From positions 1-64,000 of the forward strand of contig NZ_CAESCM010000010.1 in assembly GCF_903166585.1 (NCBI RefSeq): a DNA stretch of 64,000 bases. The letters are read 5' to 3'. Positions 1 through 8,747 of the stretch are shown here, piece by piece. Origin of the DNA: Pedobacter ghigonis. GTDB taxonomy: Bacteria; Bacteroidota; Bacteroidia; Sphingobacteriales; Sphingobacteriaceae. Under the pieces are notes generated by a model. The model did no database searches. It saw only the letters and a program-made list of their open reading frames with translations, and had not been told where the DNA came from. How positions within the stretch are numbered: the first letter of the stretch is position 1; each line of letters opens with the position of its first letter. The translations under genes were made by a program, and so were the position numbers.

Positions 1-172
1 AGATTCTAAAAGGCAAAAAAGAGTGAGGCAATATCTCCGTGAGAACATACTATAAGAAGTTGTTTGGGCACAAATCAACTCTCACTCTTTTTCACTTAAA
101 TATGTTAAATTTATTATTTTTAAATTTCACAACAAACATAGGAGGCACAGAAAACACTGAATTCACCTCCCC

Positions 173-222
173 AATCTCACATCGTACATCTTCCATCTCA
201 CCTCTTACATGTTACATCTTCC
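173..222. repeat. word-like low-complexity intergenic repeat
   Basis: The stretch is built from short recurring words of the type TCACATC, TACATCT and CCATCTCAC. Sixteen bases (186-201) reappear exactly, in reverse complement, in the atpF-atpH spacer at 34202-34217. Bases 1-172 hold nothing I can name. I see no credible gene before the receptor gene that ends at 223. Confidence 0.5.
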
Positions 223-2598
223 TTAATTATTCCTTCTCCTTTCCTCCTCATTCCCCATTTTTCTATCCTGTTGCTTAATTTTTTCGTTACCAAAATTATA
301 ACGGAAAGTAATGCGCAACTGGCGGCTATCGTAATAGTTATTGTATTCCTGACTGATGTTGTTAACGAGGCTGCTAAAACGGTAACGGTTTGTTTTTAAA
401 ACATCGCTGGCGGTAATGCCCAACTGTATCTTTTTATTAAGCAATAAAGTTTTAATGCCCAGATCAAGATTATATTGGCTCTTATTTTTATTCAGCCCAT
501 CGATTGTTGGAAACTGGTACCAGAAACTTAGCTCACCCAAAATGGTTTTCGATTTGTTAAAAACAAACTGGTTAAGGGTTGAGAAATAAGCCCCAAATCC
601 GTTCAGGTTATTTAAGGTTTGTACAATGCTGGAATGAGATGTATTGTAAAAAACATCTAACTGATTGATACTTTCCCAGCTCTTCACCACATTAAGGGTA
701 ACAGCATTACTCAATTGGTAATGATAGCCTGTTATAAAATTAACCGGTTTGGAAGCCTGGATGTTCGTGGAGGCATCAATAAAGTTAACATCATTAAACC
801 CATTTGAGGTTTTGCTGAAAGACAACGAAGTGCTGTACCGATGATGCGTATAGGAAAGCTCGATGTTATCGTTATAAGATGGCTGCAGAAATGGATTACC
901 TTGCGCATAAGCATACTGATTACTGTACCAGCGGAAAGGGTTTAATTTCCGGTAAGCAGGCCGGTTAATGCGGCGGCCGTAATTAATCGAAAACGTGTTT
1001 TTATCGTTTGCCCGGTAAGTAATATAAAGCGTTGGGAAAAGCCTGAAATAACTATTCTCGTTTTGCTCATTAACCGAAACCCCTTCAATATTGGTATACT
1101 CTCCCCTCAAACCAGCCTGAAAATCCCATGTGTTGATGCTTTTATTGAAATTAACATATATAGCCTGCGTGTTTTCGCGGTAGTTGAAGCGGTTGCTTTG
1201 AGCCTCATCAATTTGATAGGCTCCATTACGTATTTTATAGAAAGTCAGATCGCTCTGATTTTCTATAAAGCTGAGTTTTGCCCCTAGTGCTAATTTAAAG
1301 GTTTTATAAGGTAAATCTGCATCAGCAGTTAAGGTATATAAATTAATACCCTGCTTACTGCCCGACAAATATTCGGCAAATGAATTTGGAATAAGCTCAC
1401 CATCCCGAAAAAAGCTGGTATTGTTAAAAAACCTGTCCTTATCATCACCGTACTTAAACCAATCGGCATTAATGATGAGCTGCTTCCCCGTCGAATCCAA
1501 AACCTGTTTGAAGTATAGGTTGGCCGAGTGGTAATGCGACCTGATTTGGGCATTGGCATCCGAGTTCAAAACCGAATCTAAATTGACTGTTTGGTTATAA
1601 ATATTGGTCTTAATATTTTCTTCTGAATGGAAATTGGTCAAACCTCCGCTATAGGATGCGCCCAGCCAGGCTTTTTTAGCAAACTGATAATCCAGGGCAA
1701 TTGATCCGCTGGGTACTGTTCTAAAATTCCGGTCTTTATTCACAATGTTCCAGGTTTGCGCCGGATAAAAAACATTGCTCTGCTCAAAGGGCACAATAGA
1801 TCCTTTTCTGAGGTTAACGTTTGTATTTACCGCAATACGGTTTTTCCGAAAGCCGAGATTTCCCCCAACAGCTCCGGTGAAATAAGCAGCTTTGGTAAGC
1901 GATCCATTTAACGCGCCCTTAAAACCCTCAGCATTAACTTTTTTCAATACAATATTAATCAGTCCGTTATTTCCCTGTGCATCGTACTTAGCCGGCGGAT
2001 TGGTAATAATTTCGATTTTGGCAATATTATCTGAAGAAATTGATTTTAAATAGTTTGATAAATCATCGCCTGATAGTTGTATCAGCTTATCATCGATCAG
2101 CACACTTACGCCCCCCTTTCCTACCAGCGAAACCTTATCATTTAGTACCCTTACTCCAGGAACTTTTGATAGCAGCTCGAGTGCATCGCTTCCAACAGCA
2201 GCAATGCTATGTTCGGCATTGAAAACTATCCTATCGGCCTTCCTTTCTAATAATACCTGCTTTGCTGCAACCCGAATTTCGGCAAGTGTTTCCTCAGCGG
2301 CAAAAAGCTGTATATTAATAGCGGTATCGGCCGATAAATTTAAATTCCTGTTGACAGTTTCAAAATTAATCGCCGAAAAACTAACCGAATACTGACCGCT
2401 ATTCAGTTTTCTAAAATGGTAAATACCCAAACTATCTGTCTGCGTATAGTTTATCCGGTTTTGAGGTCCGAAAATTTTAACGGTAATAAAAGGCAAAGCT
2501 TTAAAATCCTGACCTGCCACTTTGCCTGAAATACTAAACTGAGCGCGGGAGGGTAAAACAGAACATAGTGCAAACAAAAAGAAAAGAAATCTCAACAT
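223..2598 (-). CDS. outer-membrane beta-barrel protein, TonB-receptor-like
   Basis: Predicted outer-membrane protein of 791 residues. It has a signal peptide (first ~19 residues, ending SRAQ), a carboxypeptidase-regulatory-like beta-sandwich (~20-105), a plug-like domain (~115-220, with the typical run DALELLSKVPGVRV and ITNPPAKYDAQG) and a long C-terminal barrel ending near ITFRYNFG, followed by a charged tail. This arrangement matches the Bacteroidota outer membrane beta-barrel family that resembles TonB-dependent receptors; I see no clear TonB box. The start codon directly abuts the stop of the upstream M56 gene (TAGATG), so it is the last gene of the BlaI/M56 operon and is probably translationally coupled. 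The ligand is unknown; the context suggests envelope stress or cell-wall turnover, which is inference. Confidence 0.85.
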   Translation of the reverse strand: MLRFLFFLFALCSVLPSRAQFSISGKVAGQDFKALPFITVKIFGPQNRINYTQTDSLGIYHFRKLNSGQYSVSFSAINFETVNRNLNLSADTAINIQLFAAEETLAEIRVAAKQVLLERKADRIVFNAEHSIAAVGSDALELLSKVPGVRVLNDKVSLVGKGGVSVLIDDKLIQLSGDDLSNYLKSISSDNIAKIEIITNPPAKYDAQGNNGLINIVLKKVNAEGFKGALNGSLTKAAYFTGAVGGNLGFRKNRIAVNTNVNLRKGSIVPFEQSNVFYPAQTWNIVNKDRNFRTVPSGSIALDYQFAKKAWLGASYSGGLTNFHSEENIKTNIYNQTVNLDSVLNSDANAQIRSHYHSANLYFKQVLDSTGKQLIINADWFKYGDDKDRFFNNTSFFRDGELIPNSFAEYLSGSKQGINLYTLTADADLPYKTFKLALGAKLSFIENQSDLTFYKIRNGAYQIDEAQSNRFNYRENTQAIYVNFNKSINTWDFQAGLRGEYTNIEGVSVNEQNENSYFRLFPTLYITYRANDKNTFSINYGRRINRPAYRKLNPFRWYSNQYAYAQGNPFLQPSYNDNIELSYTHHRYSTSLSFSKTSNGFNDVNFIDASTNIQASKPVNFITGYHYQLSNAVTLNVVKSWESINQLDVFYNTSHSSIVQTLNNLNGFGAYFSTLNQFVFNKSKTILGELSFWYQFPTIDGLNKNKSQYNLDLGIKTLLLNKKIQLGITASDVLKTNRYRFSSLVNNISQEYNNYYDSRQLRITFRYNFGNEKIKQQDRKMGNEEERRRNN

Positions 2599-5043
2599 CT
2601 AGTGTTTAGAACCAGCGCCATACAATCTGGTCTTTGCTGTTGTTAAATTGAAAAATAAACTATCAGCTTTAATAACCATATTTTCACCCGACATAGTTGC
2701 CTTATGCACCATTACCGAATTGTTATGCTTGTTGTAAACAATTTTATCCCCCGATAAAACAACGTCCTTATATATCATTTTAGCATTTCCGAATAAGGAT
2801 ACAACAGATTTATCGCGACTCATCTTAACAGAGTCTTGCGCACTATAATGTACTTTTACATCATCATTATAATCCTTCCCGGAAATCGAACTGATCAATT
2901 CATCAAGATCATTGAAAGTCTTCATTTCTCCATTACCACTATCGAAACTAAAGCCACCTTTTTTTAGATTAAAAGTAATGAGATTAGATTCCAACCGGTA
3001 ATTATCCTTTGAATTTGTAAAAGAAGCATTTTTTGCTACCATTGTACCGTTTATTTCATCCAGTTCAACATATTTAGCTTTTAACTTGTTATTGTTGATA
3101 TCAATTTCCGCATTCTCCATGATGGAAACTTTCTGCTTTGCATTGCCTGTAATTTTAGAAAAGGAAATAATTCTGGGGACTACTGCTTTATTCAGCGTTG
3201 CTCCGTCGGTTTTGATTTCTAAGGTCTTAACATCAGGCTGTAAAACAAGATAATCCGAATCAAACCAAACTTCAGCTTTATTTATTTTTGCAACAAAATC
3301 ATCTCCTGCTTTATAAGCTGTTCTTTTCATAATTGCAGGGTTAATATATACCCGGTATTTGGTTCCCTTGGCATTAAGGATAAAACCATCAACCCGCGGG
3401 TTAACCATCCCAAAGCTGTGTAGGCTCTCTATCTTACCCGAGATGGTTCGTTTTCCTATTTTAGCTGCTTTTATTTTTAATGTGCTATACTTTTCTGACT
3501 TTAACCATGCCTCATATCTTCTCCCAAACGAATCGGCTTCTTTTTGTCGCACTGCACGTACCTCGTCTGAAGGTGTATATTTTTTATACTGCATAATGCC
3601 TTCAACAATCTTACCGGCAAGTAAAGTCTGTTTACCATTATCCGTAATAAAATTAAAATCAGATTTATTGGTTAAATACCCCAACACAATAACAATACCT
3701 GGTTTAACACTGCCGTCTATTAGTACATTTTTTGTCGATTGTGGCTTATTACTTACGTTTATTCCCTCAATGTTTTTAATACTTTTATAAATATAGTAGG
3801 TCATGGAATTAGCCTTGGGCAATTTAAAATCTCTTTCATAAGTACCGGAAGTGAGGAATTTCAATCCATTTTTAGCAGTATCCCTATCCGCACCTAATTG
3901 TAAGGAAATCAAAAAATCACCATTTACAGCAGCCCTTTCCTCTATATTTGGATTTTGATTGGCCGTATGGGTAAGTATTACTTTTAAGCCTTTGGCTTCT
4001 GCTGCTATTTTAATTTCCTTAGCAATGGCCAGCGTTAATTCTTTCTCTTTTTTGTCTCCAACTATTGCGCCCTGGTCTGCTCCGCCGTGAGTGGCATCAA
4101 TAACCAAGGTGAATGTCTTTTCCTGCATCTTTTCTTCCAGGAAAACAGGGGTTACTTTAATGGTAAAACCCCAAATTAACAGCAGTCCAACTGGCAGTGC
4201 TAACAAATAGCTTAACTTCTTCATACTTGCGGTTTTTTGATTAAACAACATTTTAATCCGATCTTTAACCGGGCTTTTTACAAAATTGTGGATCAGCGGG
4301 ATATCACTTTTGCTTACTGCCAGTTTCAGTAATAAACTGGCATAGGCCTGGTTTCCAAAATCGGCTGAGGTAATTTCATCGGCTTCATACTCGTGTACCT
4401 GCTCTAAAGCTTTATCATAGAGGTAAACAATAGGATTAAACCATAAAAGAGATTTGAAAACCATCAGGATAATTTTATCTACAGAATGGTATTGCCTGGC
4501 GTGCACCTGTTCGTGTTTAAGCAAAACCGCGAAATCAACATCACTCAATTGATCAGCATCGATAAAAACATAGCTAAAAAAAGAGCAATTGGTAAAGCCC
4601 TTTGTTTTGGGTACCAGCTTTAAGCCTTCCTTGTTTTTAACTGAACCTTTGGTATGCCTCAATAAGCTAAATAATCGCCATAAACAGCTTAACAATAAAA
4701 GCGAAGCTATGCCTGCATAAGCGTAAGATATCAGCATCGACCAATCCATATTAGCCTCCGCTTTTTGATCGTACTCCAGCATTACCGGCTGGATAAGCTG
4801 AGCAGGAGCAAGACTTACCGGTTTTAATTCGGGTACGTTGGCCGGGATTTCTGTTTCTACCACGGTTATTTCGCGCTTAACTTCAAATTGCAAAGCCGGA
4901 ATAACAAAACTGAGCAATAAAGTAGCCAGCAGGTAAAAACGGTTAATTTTAAAGAAAGTGAGCTTTCTTAAAACAACCACATAAAACCCAAAGAATAATA
5001 CCGTGCAGGCAGTAACTTTAAGCAGATAGGTTAACCATTCCAT
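2599..5043 (-). CDS. M56 (BlaR1-like) membrane protease fused to a degenerate amidase domain and an OstA/LptA-like tail
   Basis: 814 residues. The N-terminal M56 domain has membrane segments near 5-25, 35-52, 103-125 and 275-295 and the zinc motif HEQVH (177-181) with a downstream HEYEADE (217-223). An amidase_3-like domain follows (~310-490): it keeps THGG (His319) and Glu333 but has Gln382 where the second zinc His belongs and Val453 in place of the catalytic Glu, so it is probably not an active amidase. The C-terminal part (~535-814) contains beta-rich segments such as SLFGNAKMIYKD and VLSGDKIVY, resembling OstA/LptA-like repeats; that assignment is tentative. It lies 9 bp after its paralogue and abuts the barrel gene. 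Likely role: transmembrane sensor/protease inactivating the BlaI-type repressor, with the dead amidase domain perhaps binding wall fragments (inference). Confidence 0.8.
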   Translation of the reverse strand: MEWLTYLLKVTACTVLFFGFYVVVLRKLTFFKINRFYLLATLLLSFVIPALQFEVKREITVVETEIPANVPELKPVSLAPAQLIQPVMLEYDQKAEANMDWSMLISYAYAGIASLLLLSCLWRLFSLLRHTKGSVKNKEGLKLVPKTKGFTNCSFFSYVFIDADQLSDVDFAVLLKHEQVHARQYHSVDKIILMVFKSLLWFNPIVYLYDKALEQVHEYEADEITSADFGNQAYASLLLKLAVSKSDIPLIHNFVKSPVKDRIKMLFNQKTASMKKLSYLLALPVGLLLIWGFTIKVTPVFLEEKMQEKTFTLVIDATHGGADQGAIVGDKKEKELTLAIAKEIKIAAEAKGLKVILTHTANQNPNIEERAAVNGDFLISLQLGADRDTAKNGLKFLTSGTYERDFKLPKANSMTYYIYKSIKNIEGINVSNKPQSTKNVLIDGSVKPGIVIVLGYLTNKSDFNFITDNGKQTLLAGKIVEGIMQYKKYTPSDEVRAVRQKEADSFGRRYEAWLKSEKYSTLKIKAAKIGKRTISGKIESLHSFGMVNPRVDGFILNAKGTKYRVYINPAIMKRTAYKAGDDFVAKINKAEVWFDSDYLVLQPDVKTLEIKTDGATLNKAVVPRIISFSKITGNAKQKVSIMENAEIDINNNKLKAKYVELDEINGTMVAKNASFTNSKDNYRLESNLITFNLKKGGFSFDSGNGEMKTFNDLDELISSISGKDYNDDVKVHYSAQDSVKMSRDKSVVSLFGNAKMIYKDVVLSGDKIVYNKHNNSVMVHKATMSGENMVIKADSLFFNLTTAKTRLYGAGSKH

Positions 5044-5052
5044 AACCCTGAT

Positions 5053-6615
5053 TTAGCAGCCACGTTGTGAAAAATCTACAAATCCATCGAGGATCAGGTT
5101 ACTCATCCTGCGGATATTATTTTCCTGACTGATATATTCGAGGCTTTTCGCATCGGCTATATTCCCCATTTCGATCACCACCGCAGGCGCTTTCGATTCG
5201 CGCAGCAAATAGAGATTGGCTTCTTTTAAAGCTCCCCTAACCGGCAAACCTTCCAGTTTATTCAGCTTACCTAAAATACCTGCGCCAAATTCTTCTGCAA
5301 CCTTAATATTTTTGTTCAATTTAGAAACATACACCTCCACACCATTAAACGGAACCTGCCCGCCAGTTTTTACGCCAGCACTATGGTGAACAGATATAAA
5401 CGCTGTTACAGGCTGTTGAGGCAAGCGATCGTGAAGAGCAAGATATTCATCCTTATCTCTGGTGAGCAATACTTTTATCCCCCTTCGTGAGGCTTCTTCT
5501 TTTAAGATTTTAACCACGCGTAAATTCAGGTCTTTTTCTCTTTGCCCGTTTAAAGCTGTGGCGGCAGCATCTTTACCACCATGCCCGGCATCAATTACCA
5601 ATACAGGTTCTACTTCAATAAAAGCAGGACGTGCTTTCGGATTAACGACTATACTACTCTTTAAATAATTCAGCGCGTAAACATTGGGTTTTTTGGGCGC
5701 ATCGGCAGAAGCCTGATTCGTAGCCAATGTTTTTTCGACAATAATTTCTTTGCGGTTGATAAATGCCATGCAGCAGATCAACAATACAGGCGCAACGGCT
5801 AAATAAGCCAGCCTTTTCAGCTTTGCATTTGGTTCTTTGTACAACATCATAATTCTATTTTTTAAGGGTAACTTACTGAAACTGTTAACAGCCAGGTTTT
5901 GACAAGGCATTGCCAGATTTAAAAGCAGCGAGGCATACACTTTTTTATCGGCTACACGCGATGTTTCCCTATCGGCCAGAAATTCGTGGTTATGGTCAAT
6001 GGCATTGCGCCAGAAATAAACAACAGGGTTAAACCACAGGACAGCTGTTACCACATTAGCCAAAAGCTTATCTAAAATATGTAACTGCTTTACATGTACC
6101 GATTCGTGTTTAATAACCAATTCTTTTTCTTCAAATGGCAATGATGAATCGACAATAATCTGGTTAAAAAAAGAGCAGTTTTTAATGTCAGAATGGCGAT
6201 CAACTAAAAGAATGGCTCCGTTTCTATTGGTAACATGTTTGCGCAACTGAAACCGGATCCGCACCATCATAAAAAACATCCTTAAAATAAAAAAGGCAAG
6301 AATGGAACAGTAAACATAAGTTAGCACCTCATTCCAGCTAATCGTTGTGCTGGTAATAGCCCCTTCAGCTTCGGTATCCTGCTCTGTAAAACCATCATTC
6401 GTATATCCGATTTTAGTTGGAACCTCCTGATTGTTCCTCAGCACTTCGCGCTGGCTTTCTATCGTTAGCACAGGAATGCTAAAACTCAATACGAGCATCA
6501 ATAACAGATAAACCCGATTGAGGTTAAAAAACGTAAGCCTGGCCAGCAAGAAATGATAAACAGCAAAAAACAATGCTGTACATGCCGAAACTTTAAGGAG
6601 GTAAATTAAAATCAT
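5053..6615 (-). CDS. M56 (BlaR1-like) membrane protease fused to an intact N-acetylmuramoyl-L-alanine amidase domain
   Basis: 520 residues. The M56 part has membrane segments near 3-24, 35-52, 98-118 and 268-287, the zinc motif HESVH (170-174) and the third ligand region HEFLADRE (210-217). After the last membrane segment comes an amidase_3 domain (~335-515) with every expected residue: His345 in AGHGG, Glu360 in REKDL, His410 in SVHHSA and catalytic Glu482 in IEMGN. With the M56 topology the amidase should face the periplasm, so the protein could sense and cut peptidoglycan. The start overlaps the BlaI stop in an ATGA junction, showing tight coupling. Classic BlaR1 carries a penicillin-binding sensor domain here; an amidase instead is unusual. 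Function as regulator versus enzyme is not settled by sequence. Confidence 0.85.
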   Translation of the reverse strand: MILIYLLKVSACTALFFAVYHFLLARLTFFNLNRVYLLLMLVLSFSIPVLTIESQREVLRNNQEVPTKIGYTNDGFTEQDTEAEGAITSTTISWNEVLTYVYCSILAFFILRMFFMMVRIRFQLRKHVTNRNGAILLVDRHSDIKNCSFFNQIIVDSSLPFEEKELVIKHESVHVKQLHILDKLLANVVTAVLWFNPVVYFWRNAIDHNHEFLADRETSRVADKKVYASLLLNLAMPCQNLAVNSFSKLPLKNRIMMLYKEPNAKLKRLAYLAVAPVLLICCMAFINRKEIIVEKTLATNQASADAPKKPNVYALNYLKSSIVVNPKARPAFIEVEPVLVIDAGHGGKDAAATALNGQREKDLNLRVVKILKEEASRRGIKVLLTRDKDEYLALHDRLPQQPVTAFISVHHSAGVKTGGQVPFNGVEVYVSKLNKNIKVAEEFGAGILGKLNKLEGLPVRGALKEANLYLLRESKAPAVVIEMGNIADAKSLEYISQENNIRRMSNLILDGFVDFSQRGC

Positions 6616-6980
6616 GACCGGTCGTTTTGGTTAATTAACTGTTTGATTTCTTCTATATCTTTTTCACTTAGCTTTTCTTCTTTTACCATGAATGATAAAA
6701 GGCTGGCCGGAGAGTTATCGAAATACCCTGAAAACAGTTTCGAGAAGGTAGTTTTGGTGTACTGATCTTTTGTTATAGCAGGAAAGTATTCGTAAGTTTT
6801 ACCATAGGCCTTGTAGTTTACGTAGCCCTTCTTTTCCAGCAAACGCACAATCGACGAAATGGTATTGTATGGCGGCTTAGGCTCATCATCCAGCTCGTCA
6901 ATAATATCTTTTACAAATGCTTTCTGCAGTTTCCATAAAACCTGCATAATACGCTCTTCTGCTTTGGTTAATTCTTCCAT
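6612..6980 (-). CDS. BlaI/MecI-type transcriptional repressor
   Basis: 122 residues from the ATG at 6980; a TTG two codons further upstream is possible but would lie inside the -7 box. The N-terminus LTKAEERIMQVLW and the winged-helix run PYNTISSIVRLLEKKGYV are typical of BlaI/MecI/CopY regulators, which bind DNA as dimers and are inactivated by proteolysis triggered by an M56 partner. Two M56 genes follow immediately, the first in a 4-bp overlap. The gene probably represses its own operon through the inverted repeat at 6991-7030. No beta-lactamase gene lies nearby, so the signal is more likely cell-wall damage in general than a beta-lactam resistance switch (inference). Confidence 0.9.
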   Translation of the reverse strand: MEELTKAEERIMQVLWKLQKAFVKDIIDELDDEPKPPYNTISSIVRLLEKKGYVNYKAYGKTYEYFPAITKDQYTKTTFSKLFSGYFDNSPASLLSFMVKEEKLSEKDIEEIKQLINQNDRS

Positions 6981-6983
6981 AAC

Positions 6984-7030
6984 CAAATCTATAACTTATT
7001 TTTCAGTTTTACAACTTAAAAATAAGTTAT
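6984..7030 (-). promoter_or_regulatory. promoter with overlapping 13-bp inverted-repeat operator for the BlaI operon
   Basis: Read on the minus strand there is TTG (7014-7012), 20 bases, then TAGATTTG (6991-6984), a full match to the Bacteroidota promoter TTG-N17-23-TAnnTTTG. A perfect 13-bp inverted repeat, ATAACTTATTTTT at 6991-7003 and its complement at 7018-7030 with a 14-base spacer, straddles it. A second small dyad, TTTCAGT (7001-7007) with ACTGAAA (7034-7040), interleaves. The -7 box ends 3 bases before the ATG, so the transcript would be leaderless. The dyad is the natural candidate for the BlaI operator (inference). Confidence 0.65.
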
Positions 7031-7104
7031 ACGACTGAAACATCAGTTTAAAATAAACAAACGATTGATTATCAAACAAATAAAATGTAATTACACAATT
7101 TAGA

Positions 7105-7129
7105 GATCCTTCACTACGTTCAGGATGAC
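7105..7129. repeat. short dispersed hairpin repeat of the TTCAGGATGAC family
   Basis: The small dyad ATCCT...AGGAT followed by GACA resembles short repeats seen between genes in many Bacteroidota genomes. Related members here are at 23452-23515 and 46528-46548. Downstream, 7160-7190 carries words (GGTGTCTTAGGTGGT) that recur at 40048-40062. The 6987-7241 gap holds no gene I can support. Confidence 0.4.
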
Positions 7130-7241
7130 AGAAGAGAAAAATAACAACCTACTTAGATGCGCTAAGGTGTCTTAGGTGGTCGAAAAGAAATGATGGCTTA
7201 AGCCCTGCTTTGTTGCACTCCGGTTGAGATGAAGTTATTTC

Positions 7242-7916
7242 TTATTTGCTTAAACCGGCAACCGCATTAATGGTAAGTGCCACAATTACGGTATTGAAAA
7301 TAAAGGCGATTAAACTGTGTAGCAGCGACAATCTTCTGATGGTACGGTTAGAAATCTCGACATCCGAAACCTGAAAAGTCATGCCCAAAACAAAAGAAAA
7401 ATAGGCAAAATCGATAAAATCAGGCTCATCATCGCCCGGAAAATCGAGGCCAGAGCCAACTTTATCCGATTTTTGTTGCTTCTTTTTATCGACATAATAC
7501 AAATGGGCATAGCGCATGGTAAAGGTAGTATGTACCAAAAACCACGATAAAAACATCCCCAGTATCGCAATTACTAAATCCAGGGGTTCAATATCTTTGT
7601 TAATGAGCAATAAAATTACCGCCAGCAAACCGGCAAAGGTAGAAACCACTACAATCGCAAAAATTTCGCCGCGGGTTTCATCCTGCATTTTTGCTTTTAA
7701 ATGGGTTTCGGCAGCGGAAGTATGAAAAAACATGTACCAGTGGAGGACGATAAGAACCAGGCAAAAAATATCCCACCCGAACATAATGTGCGTGAGGGCA
7801 TCCATTTTGCAGAGAAGCGAAAGCAGGTAAGCAGCGATTCCCGAAAAGAGGCTGAGCAGCAAAATAAATAATGCCGATCGTTTTTGAATACCTGCTAATT
7901 TCGGTTCTGCCTGCAT
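7242..7916 (-). CDS. DUF1345 membrane protein
   Basis: 224 residues with about five hydrophobic segments (near 15-35, 42-62, 82-104, 112-130 and 200-222). It carries the hallmarks of the DUF1345 family: FGWDIFCLVLI, a FPGDDEPDFIDFAYFSFVLGMTFQVSD block (residues ~157-180) and a final FNTVIVALTINAVAGL. The family is predicted to sit in the inner membrane and has no established function. The gene starts 4 bases after the methyltransferase gene, so the two are probably cotranscribed. Confidence 0.85.
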   Translation of the reverse strand: MQAEPKLAGIQKRSALFILLLSLFSGIAAYLLSLLCKMDALTHIMFGWDIFCLVLIVLHWYMFFHTSAAETHLKAKMQDETRGEIFAIVVVSTFAGLLAVILLLINKDIEPLDLVIAILGMFLSWFLVHTTFTMRYAHLYYVDKKKQQKSDKVGSGLDFPGDDEPDFIDFAYFSFVLGMTFQVSDVEISNRTIRRLSLLHSLIAFIFNTVIVALTINAVAGLSK

Positions 7917-7920
7917 AAAT

Positions 7921-8703
7921 CTAAAACTTAAGTTTAAAATGTTCTTTAGCCTGCCCTTTCTTAAAATAAACCAATCCGATCCAAAACAAATCGATGGTTA
8001 CGGTAACATCGGGGTGGTTTTTAATTTCTGTCCAGGCTTCTTTCATTCCTTCGCTCCAGTAAATATCGTCAAAAATCAGGAGCGAATCTTCATTAACTTT
8101 TGGCAGGCACCATTGGAAGTAGTTCAAGGTAGCATCTTTACGGTGGTTACCATCAATATAAACAAAATCCAGGCTGGGTTGGTGCGCAATAATATCGGGT
8201 AAAATTTCATCGAAATTCCCCACATGCAGTTCAATATTATTTAAATCGAGCGCATCAAAGTTCTTCCTGGCTACTTCGGCAGTTTGCGGACAGCCCTCAA
8301 TGGTAATAATCTCAGCGTTGGCATTTGTTTTGGCCAGGTATGCTGTGGTAATGCCCAGACATGTACCCAGTTCTATCGCACTTTTAGGATTGGTATTTTT
8401 GGCCAGGCGATAAATAAGCTTGGCTAAACGCGGACTTTTTAATGCATTTCTGGCAATCTGGCTTACCTTTTTTGTACGGTTTTTATTCAGGTGAGAGCCC
8501 GCACCGAGGTCTGTAACCGTGATTATGGAATCGTCATTAAAAAGTTTTTTTCGCTGTTCTTCTATGTTTTTGTATTCAGATTTGTCGGTAAAATCGTAAA
8601 TTACCTCATCAGCGAGCTTATACACAAATGGCGAATGCGTTCCGTGTCGGCTCTTTGCTGTTAAACGGTGTTTAAGGAAATCTGTAATAAATTGAAATAG
8701 CAT
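7921..8703 (-). CDS. class I SAM-dependent methyltransferase, O-methyltransferase-like
   Basis: 260 residues. The SAM-binding motif AIELGTCLGITTAYL (Glu111 to Gly113 onward), the acidic motif IITIEG, the LDFVYIDGNH block and LLIFDDIYWSEGM match the class I methyltransferases related to catechol O-methyltransferases in Bacteroidota. The substrate cannot be read from sequence. A TACTTTTG -7 box (8718-8711) ends 7 bases before the ATG at 8703, so the mRNA leader would be almost absent. The neighbour on the other side (plus strand) starts 44 bases away, making a compact divergent promoter region. Confidence 0.85.
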   Translation of the reverse strand: MLFQFITDFLKHRLTAKSRHGTHSPFVYKLADEVIYDFTDKSEYKNIEEQRKKLFNDDSIITVTDLGAGSHLNKNRTKKVSQIARNALKSPRLAKLIYRLAKNTNPKSAIELGTCLGITTAYLAKTNANAEIITIEGCPQTAEVARKNFDALDLNNIELHVGNFDEILPDIIAHQPSLDFVYIDGNHRKDATLNYFQWCLPKVNEDSLLIFDDIYWSEGMKEAWTEIKNHPDVTVTIDLFWIGLVYFKKGQAKEHFKLKF

Positions 8704-8747
8704 AATATTGCAAAAGTAATTAAACGCCGCAAACGTATGTATGTTTT

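Noticed and set aside
39..278. 79-codon plus-strand frame at the left edge
   Set aside because: Composed of word-like repeat sequence and overlapping the end of the barrel gene on the other strand.
3359..3790. 143-codon plus-strand frame inside the second M56 gene
   Set aside because: Antisense to a well-supported protein; no domain, start context or codon pattern of its own.
6612..6980. Beta-lactam resistance locus
   Set aside because: A BlaI/M56 pair is present, but no beta-lactamase or low-affinity PBP is in the operon and the sensor domain is an amidase type.
7105..7129. Possible insertion-sequence end
   Set aside because: Only a short dyad; no transposase and no matching second end nearby.
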